This document shows, piece by piece, positions 1 through 5,920 of a stretch of 9,923 bases of DNA. The translations under genes were made by a program, and so were the position numbers. Origin of the DNA: Phycisphaeraceae bacterium (GTDB taxonomy: Bacteria; Planctomycetota; Phycisphaerae; Phycisphaerales; Phycisphaeraceae); contig JAESSU010000402.1 of NCBI GenBank assembly GCA_016763955.1, forward strand, positions 1 to 9,923, written 5' to 3'. Position 1 is the first letter of the stretch. Every line of letters begins with the position of its first letter. The notes under the pieces were generated by a model that ran no database searches, was not told where the DNA came from, and saw nothing but the letters and a program-made list of their open reading frames with translations.

Positions 1-12
1 AGGTAAAACATT

Positions 13-783
13 ATGGCAGGTTTTTTGTACTACATTCCGAACATTGATAAAGCAGACCATGCGGTGTTAGCAAAGCATGGTCTAGCGTATGCTTTTGCGG
101 ACTCCAAAAGTAACCCCACCAGTAATAGCGTTATTGGTGGCCCTGATGGTGGCAACGGCGTGGTGACCCCCGGTATCGGTGTTGAGGATGCCCGTTACTT
201 AAAAGACACACAGACCTGGCGAAAATACAAAGGTGTTTGGGTGGGGTACAACAATGATGAAAAGCCCGGTCCTAGTGATCTTATTCGTAAAGATGCACTT
301 GATGGGTATGAGGTTGTGCTTGGTGACCAGAATCAATGGGTGGTTCCACTTGCCCGCAGCTTGTCTGAATCAGATGGGCCCGCATCATTTAGCTGTTATC
401 TACCTACGAAGATTGATTTGGATGAAGATGGCAAATGGATTGAAGGTGCGACGATTAAAAAGTACGAACACTTATGGCCGATTGCCTGCGGTTTTTGGGA
501 TAAAATACGTGGTGCGGTCATCGAAGATGGCAAGATTGCTTTTGATTTTTCAGGTGAAACTGAATTTGCGATCATCGCACTACAAGCTAACTACCGAATC
601 GGCCCAATGGAAGCGGTCTTACTTGAACTGTTGGATGCTGGGACAGCAGTAGAAATACTTAAAGCGATGGTTGACTGGCCGACTTTTGTGTCATGGCAAA
701 AAAAAATGCTCGATTCGGGAGCCGCTGGAATTGCTTCATCCGATGGGCCAGAGGCCGAGACACTTGTTACAGACCCACATTAA
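13..783 (+). CDS. Phage tail protein upstream of tape measure (chaperone-position, unnamed family)
   Basis: A 256-residue acidic soluble protein with no signal peptide or membrane segment. The ATG follows AGGT (1-4) at a suitable distance. The N-terminus is MAGFLYYIPNI. A G/N-rich loop lies at about residues 40-50 (GGPDGGNGVV). A W-rich core includes DTQTWRKYKGVWVGY. The C-terminal part reads QANYRIGPMEAVLLELLD and then ALVDWPTF-like KAMVDWPTFVSW. This pattern resembles uncharacterised proteins I remember from planctomycete prophages, but I know no proven function. It sits directly before the tape measure, where lambda gpG/gpT-type tail assembly chaperones lie, so a chaperone role is an inference from position. 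A run of nine A (698-706) codes QKKM in frame. The -1 frame stays open past the TAA to a TGA at 825-827 and reads TLTDLEAFTKCSHERD after about 777, so the true C-terminus may be longer. The gene call is strong; the function is weak. Confidence 0.72.
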   Translation: MAGFLYYIPNIDKADHAVLAKHGLAYAFADSKSNPTSNSVIGGPDGGNGVVTPGIGVEDARYLKDTQTWRKYKGVWVGYNNDEKPGPSDLIRKDALDGYEVVLGDQNQWVVPLARSLSESDGPASFSCYLPTKIDLDEDGKWIEGATIKKYEHLWPIACGFWDKIRGAVIEDGKIAFDFSGETEFAIIALQANYRIGPMEAVLLELLDAGTAVEILKAMVDWPTFVSWQKKMLDSGAAGIASSDGPEAETLVTDPH

Positions 784-823
784 CTGACCTTGAAGCCTTT
801 ACGAAATGCTCGCATGAAAGGGA

Positions 824-970
824 TTGAACACGGCAAAAATAGTCGTCGAAATGCATGGCGATCCCAATAAGCTCATTCAAGCAATGAAGCGTGTTGAGAC
901 CCAACAAAGCAAGATGGATCAGGGATTCAAAAAGTTAGCAGGTCTGCGAATCAATCAACAAGCAAAATGA
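824..970 (+). CDS. N-terminal piece of tape-measure-like protein (separate frame)
   Basis: A 48-codon reading frame fills the gap between the first gene and the long tape-measure frame. From TTG at 824 it reads (M)NTAKIVVEMHGDPNKLI and continues with AMKRVETQQSKMDQGFKK. It stops at TGA 968-970, overlapping the next ATG as ATGA. An amphipathic start with a short beta strand (KIVVEM) and then a helix with heptad-like spacing is typical of the first residues of phage tape measure proteins. The downstream ORF lacks such a start and begins abruptly at the hydrophobic helix. I infer that both belong to one protein of about 662 residues joined by a -1 shift at GCA AAA TGA. The start is uncertain: TTG 824 abuts the purine tract AAAGGGA (817-823) with no spacer, and ATG 851 has no visible Shine-Dalgarno sequence. 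It could instead be an independent small protein translationally coupled to the next gene. Confidence 0.55.
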   Translation: MNTAKIVVEMHGDPNKLIQAMKRVETQQSKMDQGFKKLAGLRINQQAK

Positions 971-2811
971 ATAAAGGGCTGGCTTCTGGTGCCACTGGAC
1001 TTGTTAAATTGGCAGCTGGATTTGCTAGCGTAAGTGCTGCGATTGCTGTGGCCACTAGAGCGTTCAGTCAATTCGAAGACATGCAAAAACAAGCTGCCCA
1101 GCGCGTACAAGTTACAGCATTGGGACGTGGAGCATTTCGCCAGATCGCAAACGATCAAAGTGAAATGAAAAAATTAAACACATTTTCAGACAACCTGCGA
1201 AAAAGAGGATTCACAGAAGAGCAAGCGGCTCGGACTACGTTTTCTGCGGGTTCTGCCGGGATGGACACATTTGTTAAAGGCTCCAGCCTTAACACCTATG
1301 AACAGCTTTTAAAGACGGGGTTTACACCGGAGTCTGCTATCTCAGCGACTCAGAAGGCACAAGCGAACTTTGGTGGTAGCGGGGCTGGAAAAACAGGCGG
1401 CGGATCATTCCGGCAAAATATTAACAAAGTGTTGGCTGCTGCTGGGCCCAGCCCAGTTATGGCAAGTCGGATTGCTGAATCTGCATCTGTTGCCGCTGAA
1501 ATATTTGCTGCTATTGGCGGACAAGATGAAGAGTTGCTCGCCCTCGTAGGGGTGTTATCTGAGGCTACAAAATCTCCTGAACAAGCATCTGAAAAAGTTA
1601 AATCCTTATCTGACCAATTGCGAAAGAAAAAAGCTTTAGGTTTAATCGATCTGTCAGGGCGAACTGATCTTGTCGGAATGGATCTGATTGACGCGCTACC
1701 AACCTTAGCTAAAGAAGGCCGCCTTAAAACCGAATCTGGTGATGCTGTTGGTGTTGAGAAATTCCTAAGTGAAAGTCAAGCGATTCAAGGCTTGGGTTTA
1801 ATCCAGAAACAGCGGGGTAAAATCACAGATCGGATCGTATCAATCAAACAAGCGGAAGCTCAAACAGGCACGAAAAAAGATTTACTTACTGTTAAATCTG
1901 GTCTCGGATCAACAAAAATGAAAATTGCTGATCAACAGAGAAAACAAAACGAAACCCGTTTGCTTTCTGAGGAAGAACAATTTGGCAATGCACGGCAAGG
2001 CGTTGATTTATTACTCGCAGAAAATAAACAAAAACGCCTCAATCAAAACATGGGGTGGTTGAGGCGTGGAGCTAGTGTTTCAGCAGAATTCACAGAAAAT
2101 ACTTTAAAAAAAATTATGGGGGGCTTTTACCCAGATTACGACTTTAATGAACGATATATTCAAGAACAATTTCCTGACAGCCAAGAAAATAAAAAATTAA
2201 GACGGAATTTTTTGGATGTAAATAATAAACCCGGCCTTGCTTATACCTCTGAAGAACAAACCGTACTAAAAGCGATGCAATCTGAAGTGGAGAAATTAGG
2301 TCCAAGTCTCGTTGAGCAACGTAGACATCGTGATCCGTTAAATGATTTTGAGCGAATGATGTTTCGTATCAATAATCCAGGTCTTAATGGCATGCCTGAA
2401 GGATTCATTACATCAGCGATGCAGCGAGTGAATCAACAACAGGTGCCACAGCGTGTTTTTAGAATGGACCAACTTCGGGCGCAAGGTGTTCCAGAAAATT
2501 ATCTTAATAGGTTTGAACGTGCCGGCGGTATTGATATTGATGGTGATCCTTTTGGTGTTCGTTCATTAAGATCGTCTGCTCGTGAACAATCGACATACGC
2601 AGAATCACCACAGGAAAGAGAAGCTAGATCAACTGGCGCTAAAATTCGTGCTCAAGCAACTGGCGTGGCTGAACGTGAAGCACGCAATGATGAACTCGTG
2701 CAAAAATTATTATCAGTTGCAAAAAGTATGGAAAAGGCTGCCGCCAATCTTGATAGTGCCACCCGTGATGCGCAACGAAAAAAAATATCAGCCAATAGGA
2801 ACAATAACTAA
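967..2811 (+). CDS. Tape-measure-like tail protein (main body)
   Basis: A 614-residue, helix-rich, highly charged protein. Residues 4-32 form a hydrophobic Ala/Gly-rich helix (SGATGLVKLAAGFASVSAA). Residues 78-200 contain the patterns GFTEEQAARTTFSAGSAG, GGSGAGKTGGGSFRQNINK and IFAAIGGQDEELLALVGV. Residues 200-295 are helical and include LPTLAKEGRLKTESGDAVGVEKFL. The centre (290-360) and the C-terminal 50 residues (ELVQKLLSVAKSMEKAAANL) look coiled-coil. This architecture and its place before a Dit-like gene match phage tape measure proteins, which set tail length and are injected with the genome. If the upstream 48 codons are added, the total is about 662 residues, within the usual range for a medium-length siphovirus tail. 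The ATG is inside the ATGA overlap with no good Shine-Dalgarno of its own, which suggests coupling or a frameshift. I see no peptidase or lysozyme motif. Composition is AT-richer than in the flanking genes. Confidence 0.7.
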   Translation: MNKGLASGATGLVKLAAGFASVSAAIAVATRAFSQFEDMQKQAAQRVQVTALGRGAFRQIANDQSEMKKLNTFSDNLRKRGFTEEQAARTTFSAGSAGMDTFVKGSSLNTYEQLLKTGFTPESAISATQKAQANFGGSGAGKTGGGSFRQNINKVLAAAGPSPVMASRIAESASVAAEIFAAIGGQDEELLALVGVLSEATKSPEQASEKVKSLSDQLRKKKALGLIDLSGRTDLVGMDLIDALPTLAKEGRLKTESGDAVGVEKFLSESQAIQGLGLIQKQRGKITDRIVSIKQAEAQTGTKKDLLTVKSGLGSTKMKIADQQRKQNETRLLSEEEQFGNARQGVDLLLAENKQKRLNQNMGWLRRGASVSAEFTENTLKKIMGGFYPDYDFNERYIQEQFPDSQENKKLRRNFLDVNNKPGLAYTSEEQTVLKAMQSEVEKLGPSLVEQRRHRDPLNDFERMMFRINNPGLNGMPEGFITSAMQRVNQQQVPQRVFRMDQLRAQGVPENYLNRFERAGGIDIDGDPFGVRSLRSSAREQSTYAESPQEREARSTGAKIRAQATGVAEREARNDELVQKLLSVAKSMEKAAANLDSATRDAQRKKISANRNNN

Positions 2812-2814
2812 ACC

Positions 2815-3225
2815 ATGCCATCGATCATCGCTACAACTGAAACTTTTGTCTTAGATCGCTTACACGGCACCCCCCAGCCGTCGGGCGATACGCTTGGCAC
2901 GATTAACCGTGTGGGAGTCGATGGTGTGGCACTGCGTCTGCAAGCGGCCAAGCCGGGGTTCGCAGTGTGGGAGTCTAAGACCGCTGTTACAACCACTGCC
3001 AAAGTAAAAACTACCCTTGAAGCCTACAAAGCACTCCAAGGCCAAATCGTTGAAATTATCGATGAGTTCGGTAACTCGTGGACTAATGTCGCAGTGGTGC
3101 GAGTTGCACAAACACAAGCCAAAGCCATCGGTAAATCGACTGGCTTTGCAGTGGCCGACCCCGTGGCCATCGTCCAATGCACATGGCAATTTCAGTTTAC
3201 GCAGCTTACGCAGGTGACACCATGA
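2815..3225 (+). CDS. Small tail-tip / Dit-like minor tail protein
   Basis: A 136-residue beta-rich protein without signal peptide or membrane segment. It begins three bases after the tape measure stop; the nearest purine tract, AGGAAC (2797-2802), is rather far from the ATG. Visible patterns are GTINRVGVDGVALRLQ (about residues 28-43), then YKALQGQIVEIIDEFGNSW (about 70-88), NVAVVRVAQ and a final CTWQFQF strand. A short beta sandwich with a 'Y..L.G..V.I.D..G..W..V.V' core and a closing 'C.W.F' strand is common in distal-tail (Dit-like) and related minor tail proteins, and the position right after the tape measure is where such genes lie. This is inference from style and position; I cannot assign it to a named family. 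Its stop overlaps the next start as ATGA at 3222-3225, implying translational coupling. Confidence 0.6.
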   Translation: MPSIIATTETFVLDRLHGTPQPSGDTLGTINRVGVDGVALRLQAAKPGFAVWESKTAVTTTAKVKTTLEAYKALQGQIVEIIDEFGNSWTNVAVVRVAQTQAKAIGKSTGFAVADPVAIVQCTWQFQFTQLTQVTP

Positions 3226-3479
3226 CCGTCATCTATAAACAACCTGTGAAAGTGGGCCGTAAGTATTTAGTCACATGGTCAAGTGATCTATCTAGCCCTG
3301 TCACGTACCGGATCTGGCTTAACGGTAAAAACATGGGAACCACACAAGCAACATCAATCCTTGTTTCAGGCGGTGACCAACTCGATGTCCTAGATGATGT
3401 TGCCGCCACCCCGGAAGTTAATTTCCCCCGTGCGTGCATTTTGCAATGGGCCCAAACTTCCGGGGCCCCGGAAGCTTAG
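3222..3479 (+). CDS. FN3-like virion protein, N-terminal part (frame broken at palindrome)
   Basis: The ATG at 3222 overlaps the previous TGA and is preceded by AGGTG (3212-3216); it is preferred over the in-frame ATG at 3177, which lies inside the upstream gene. The 85 codons read MTVIYKQPVKVGRKYLVTWSS and then TYRIWLNGKNMGTT, GGDQLDVLDD and PRACILQWAQTSGAPEA before TAG 3477-3479. The alternation of short strands with W and Y at strand positions (YLVTWSS, YRIWLNG, ILQWAQ) is immunoglobulin/FN3-like. The 'LQW' strand would normally be followed by 'xYRVD', and exactly that appears in the -1 frame a few bases later. I therefore read this as the first half of one ~177-residue protein whose second half is the next entry. 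It may contribute to tail tip or fibre attachment. Alternatives are a real truncated protein or a sequencing indel in the adjacent palindrome. Confidence 0.62.
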   Translation: MTVIYKQPVKVGRKYLVTWSSDLSSPVTYRIWLNGKNMGTTQATSILVSGGDQLDVLDDVAATPEVNFPRACILQWAQTSGAPEA

Positions 3480-3754
3480 CCCACTATCGTGTGGATGAAT
3501 GGATTTTAGGTGTTGGTGCTTGGGTTGAGCGTTTGAAAATCAATCATGCAGATGATCAAGTCTATTACCAATACACATCGCGTGAACTTGAAGATGACAC
3601 CACCCATACGTTCCGTGTCACCCCCGTGTCAGCCGGCGGTATTGATGGCATTGCACGCTCGTTCGTGCTGCTGATGGTTCGCCGCCCTGATGTGCCTCGT
3701 GTTTCGTACACCTACAACAACTTAACAGGCAATGTCACCATTGCAGCTGTCTAG
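3434..3754 (+). CDS. FN3-like virion protein, C-terminal part
   Basis: This frame is open from ATG 3434 to TAG 3752-3754, but its first ~14 codons overlap the upstream frame and look like shadow sequence. Meaningful protein begins at about 3476 with LAHYRVDEWILGVGAWVERL and continues YYQYTSRELEDDTTHTFRV, then TPVSAGGIDGIARSFVLLMV, RRPDVPRVSYTYNN and a last VTIAAV strand. The 'YRVDE ... DDTTHTFRVTPVSAGG ... VRRPDVP' succession is a fibronectin-type-III-like strand order (C strand with Y, then F/G strands around 'TFRVTPV'). It directly continues the preceding N-terminal part in the -1 frame. I see no start site that would make this half independent: no Shine-Dalgarno precedes 3434. If the frame is truly broken the gene is dead or recoded. 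It is followed by a strong ribosome binding site for the next gene that overlaps its stop codon. Confidence 0.62.
   Translation: MHFAMGPNFRGPGSLAHYRVDEWILGVGAWVERLKINHADDQVYYQYTSRELEDDTTHTFRVTPVSAGGIDGIARSFVLLMVRRPDVPRVSYTYNNLTGNVTIAAV
3457..3474. repeat. Perfect 18-bp palindrome at the frame break
   Basis: CTTCCGGGGCCCCGGAAG is identical to its reverse complement. It is entirely G+C at its ten central bases and would form a very stable cruciform or a hairpin with strained loop in RNA. It lies just where the FN3-like protein changes frame. Restoring one C or G in the GGGGCCCC core would give a continuous frame reading TSGAPGSLAHYRVDEW. Half of the palindrome, CCCCGGAAG, also occurs alone 48 bases upstream (3409-3417). 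Confidence 0.8.
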
Positions 3755-3760
3755 GAGGAT
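3753..3760 (+). promoter_or_regulatory. Strong Shine-Dalgarno AGGAGGAT fixing the start at 3767
   Basis: AGGAGGAT overlaps the TAG stop of the FN3-like protein and lies 6 bases before ATG 3767. It is the best ribosome binding site in the window. It shows that translation is meant to begin at 3767 and not at the ATG at 3799 of the longer frame, which supports a frame change inside the following gene. Confidence 0.85.
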
Positions 3761-3766
3761 AAAACC

Positions 3767-3895
3767 ATGGATGAAAAAAGAAGAGCAGATGCAATGCGGT
3801 GCTACCTCACCGGGGCTGGCGTGGATGGTGGGGCGCAAGCCGTTCCCGATGCCAGCTTAGGCGGCTTCCGTGGCTCACACCTGCTCAATTTTTAG
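3767..3895 (+). CDS. N-terminal piece of virion surface protein (separate frame)
   Basis: Forty-two codons start at ATG 3767 behind AGGAGGAT and read MDEKRRADAMRCYLTGAGVD, then GGAQAVPDASLGGFRG and SHLLNF, ending at TAG 3893-3895. The composition is natural, whereas the overlapping frame that opens at 3799 reads as a W/R-rich shadow (RGWRGWWGASRSRCQL). Immediately after the stop, the -1 frame continues LAATITSPIGNVTVDYI, fitting one protein. The junction sequence is AAT TTT TAG; a -1 step over the five-T run gives AAT TTT TTA GCG. I infer this is the start of a ~347-residue protein. The RCYLTG / DGGAQ / DASLG pattern resembles unnamed planctomycete prophage proteins I recall. Alternatives are one missing T or a genuine short leader peptide. 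Confidence 0.6.
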   Translation: MDEKRRADAMRCYLTGAGVDGGAQAVPDASLGGFRGSHLLNF

Positions 3896-4809
3896 CGGCC
3901 ACCATTACCAGTCCGATTGGCAATGTGACTGTGGACTATATTGCCGGTGCCAACGGTCTAGGTGATGGCACACTGACCGCTGCCTCGATCGACACACTGA
4001 CATGGACACCGCCCGGTGGCACGGTGGGTCTAGCGGTCACCATTGCCAACGGTGAAACCAAGGTCTTAGAAGGCGGGGGAGTAGGGGGGGCGATTACCTA
4101 CATCCGCGTGACGCGAACCAGCGTGACAAACTTAACGGGCACCGCCACGTTGTTGCTGGCGTATGTGGTTAATGATGTGGCCGGCTTTGATGATACCACC
4201 AGCGCTGAAGCTGCTGCCGGCGATATTGAATATCGGTGTTTGTGCCTGCGTAATGAACACCCCACCAATCCAGCGGTGGGGCTCTCAGCTTACATTGGCA
4301 CACTTGGCACACAGCGAACCAGTGATACGGGTGTTTTGGCAGCGAGTGGTGCGGGGACGATTAGCACCAGTGGCAGTTTTGCTGATTGGCCTGAAAGTGG
4401 ATTCGCTCACATTTTAAACGCTGGGGCGACCCGTGAGATAGTTTATTACGCCAGTCGCACCGATACCGTTTTGACGGTGCCCGCGGCTGGTCGCGGACAG
4501 TGTGGCACCACTGCTGCACTTGGGGTGGTGACTGACACGATTGATGCGGTGCCTGGCATTGAAGTTGCGTTTGAGGTTCCATCCTCTGGCACTGCCACCA
4601 CTGGCAGTGTGCAGTTGCTTGCTGATGAAGACACCGCCCCAACAGGTTTGACGTTTATCCATGCGATGAATTCTGCTGGCGGATCAACCCATGCAAGCCT
4701 TGGCGTAGGTGAAATCATTTACTTGTGGATCAAGCAAACTGTGGTAGTTGGTACCGAATCATTTTATCGAAAAATAAACATGCCAAAGCTGGCATTTGAA
4801 TCAGTTTAA
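3799..4809 (+). CDS. Beta-rich virion surface protein, main body
   Basis: The frame opens at ATG 3799 but its first ~31 codons are out-of-frame shadow of the preceding piece; real protein starts near 3892. It is rich in G, T, V and A with no membrane segment. Visible segments are TSPIGNVTVDYIAGANGLGD, LTWTPPGGTVGLAVTIANGE, TKVLEGGGVGGAITYIRVTR with TSVTNLTGTATLLL, then an insertion around EYRCLCLRNEHPTNPAVGL, and YYASRTDTVLTVPAAGRGQC. The end is HASLGVGEIIYLWIKQTVVVGTE before FYRKINMPKL. The repeated beta patterns suggest stacked beta domains of a tail decoration, adhesin or fibre-like component; no enzyme motif is seen. The last strands (GEIIYLWIKQTV) look like an immunoglobulin-like closing pair. 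I do not recognise a named family. The next gene starts 17 bases later behind AAAGG. Confidence 0.65.
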   Translation: MLPHRGWRGWWGASRSRCQLRRLPWLTPAQFLAATITSPIGNVTVDYIAGANGLGDGTLTAASIDTLTWTPPGGTVGLAVTIANGETKVLEGGGVGGAITYIRVTRTSVTNLTGTATLLLAYVVNDVAGFDDTTSAEAAAGDIEYRCLCLRNEHPTNPAVGLSAYIGTLGTQRTSDTGVLAASGAGTISTSGSFADWPESGFAHILNAGATREIVYYASRTDTVLTVPAAGRGQCGTTAALGVVTDTIDAVPGIEVAFEVPSSGTATTGSVQLLADEDTAPTGLTFIHAMNSAGGSTHASLGVGEIIYLWIKQTVVVGTESFYRKINMPKLAFESV

Positions 4810-4826
4810 TTTAAAGGTAATGAGCG

Positions 4827-5915
4827 ATGCCATTTCCAACTGGATACACATTATGGGATGAGATTGTAATCAACCACCTAAAGGTCGGCACGGGGGGTAC
4901 AACCAATCAAGATATCTGGATCCCCTTAACATCTTTATCGGGAACCGCACAAGCCACACTTCTTGCTAACGGTGGTGATGCACGATTTACGCTGGATGAC
5001 GGTACGACACAGCTAGCGGGCCATGCGACACTAGATAGTGCAGGGGTATTGACTGGTTTTCGTTTTAAACCATCATCATTATCTGATACGGTCGATACTA
5101 TCATTCGACTTTGGTACAACGGGGCGGATGCTGCTTTGGCGGTTGGGGATCCTTACGGTCAGTATGCGACATACGATGCGAACACCGTAGGCTATTGGCC
5201 GTTAGAAGAAGATCCAAGCGGGACAGCGCCGCAGATGTTGGATAGAACATCTGGTGCCACACACGGCACAACTAATGGCTCAATGACTAGTGGAGACTTG
5301 ATCGCTGGGCAGGTGGGGAACGCCCTTGACTTGGACGGGGCTAATGATTCAGTGGCCCTTGACTACGCGATCATGTCATCCCCGACGGAGTTTACAGTTG
5401 AGACGATTGCTAAAGCCACAAATACCGCGACAGAGTACAGGTTATTTTCGCTTGGCAATAGCTCAATGTTTGTTGAACTTAGATTTAACTCTTTGGGTGT
5501 TGCCGGAAGGATCTCAGTCCATACTCGGAGTGGCGGTGCTGATATTTCAGTACAAACTGATGCTTACGACATAACCCAATTTCATCACATTATGGCTTCA
5601 GTACAAAATAACGGGACAATAGACTTGATTATTGATGGTGTTCTCGCAGCAACCACCGCAATGGGAAGCATATCTGGTTTCCCCGCCAACGGCTTCTATA
5701 TTGGTGCATCTTACGGCAATGACACTTGGACTTTAGGGGTTATGGATGAAGTTAAATTACACTCCGTCTATAGGTCATTAGCGTGGGCCATTGTAAGGGC
5801 CAATAACGAAAAAACACCCGCGACATTCTTTAGTAGCGTCACAGCCATGGCTGCCAGCTTTAACTTTGGTCCCCCCACACTCGGCCCATTTTCAGGCCCA
5901 TTTAGAAGGCGATAA
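4827..5915 (+). CDS. DUF2341 + LamG (concanavalin A-like lectin fold) virion protein
   Basis: A 362-residue protein started by ATG 4827 with AAAGG (4813-4817) nine bases upstream. Residues 1-115 resemble a DUF2341-like beta domain: DARFTLDDGTTQLAGHATLD and then RLWYNGADAAL, the counterpart of 'D.RFTD.DG...L.YE' and 'YYGN..A'. Residues 120-335 fit a LamG/laminin-G-like jelly roll: VGYWPLEEDPSG, GQVGNALDLDGANDSVALDY, EFTVETIAKA, FHHIMASVQNNGTIDLIIDG and the closing MDEVKLHSVYRSLAW plus NNEKTPATFFSSV, which closely follows the usual 'DEVRISNVARS..WI...YNNQ..P.TFY' ending. Such proteins bind glycans or other surface ligands, so an adsorption or decoration role on the virion is likely. There is no signal peptide, in agreement with a virion rather than a secreted host protein. 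The last 25 residues (FNFGPPTLGPFSGPFRRR) are a low-complexity tail. Confidence 0.8.
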   Translation: MPFPTGYTLWDEIVINHLKVGTGGTTNQDIWIPLTSLSGTAQATLLANGGDARFTLDDGTTQLAGHATLDSAGVLTGFRFKPSSLSDTVDTIIRLWYNGADAALAVGDPYGQYATYDANTVGYWPLEEDPSGTAPQMLDRTSGATHGTTNGSMTSGDLIAGQVGNALDLDGANDSVALDYAIMSSPTEFTVETIAKATNTATEYRLFSLGNSSMFVELRFNSLGVAGRISVHTRSGGADISVQTDAYDITQFHHIMASVQNNGTIDLIIDGVLAATTAMGSISGFPANGFYIGASYGNDTWTLGVMDEVKLHSVYRSLAWAIVRANNEKTPATFFSSVTAMAASFNFGPPTLGPFSGPFRRR

Positions 5916-5920
5916 ATACG

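Noticed and set aside
233..652. 139-codon forward ORF inside the first gene
   Set aside because: It is a +1 shadow of the 13-783 gene, with unnatural composition and no ribosome binding site.
2860..3189. 109-codon reverse-strand ORF
   Set aside because: It lies wholly inside the forward Dit-like gene, has no ribosome binding site, and its composition (H, C and R rich) is typical of an antisense shadow. The other reverse-strand ORFs were set aside for the same reasons.
3177..3221. Earlier ATG at 3177 as start of the FN3-like protein
   Set aside because: It would overlap the preceding gene by ~48 bases; ATG 3222 has AGGTG upstream and forms the usual ATGA overlap.
4071..4091. G-run cluster as a G-quadruplex or another frame error
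   Set aside because: Only two long G tracts are present, and the protein frame (LEGGGVGGAITY) passes through intact.
4260..4281. Hairpin CCCCACC-loop-GGTGGGG as terminator
   Set aside because: It is inside an open coding frame with no following T run, and the gene continues for over 500 bases.
4590..4609. 8-bp hairpin CACTGCCA/TGGCAGTG
   Set aside because: It is explained by codons of a GTATTGSV segment within the gene, with no T run and no link to a gene end.
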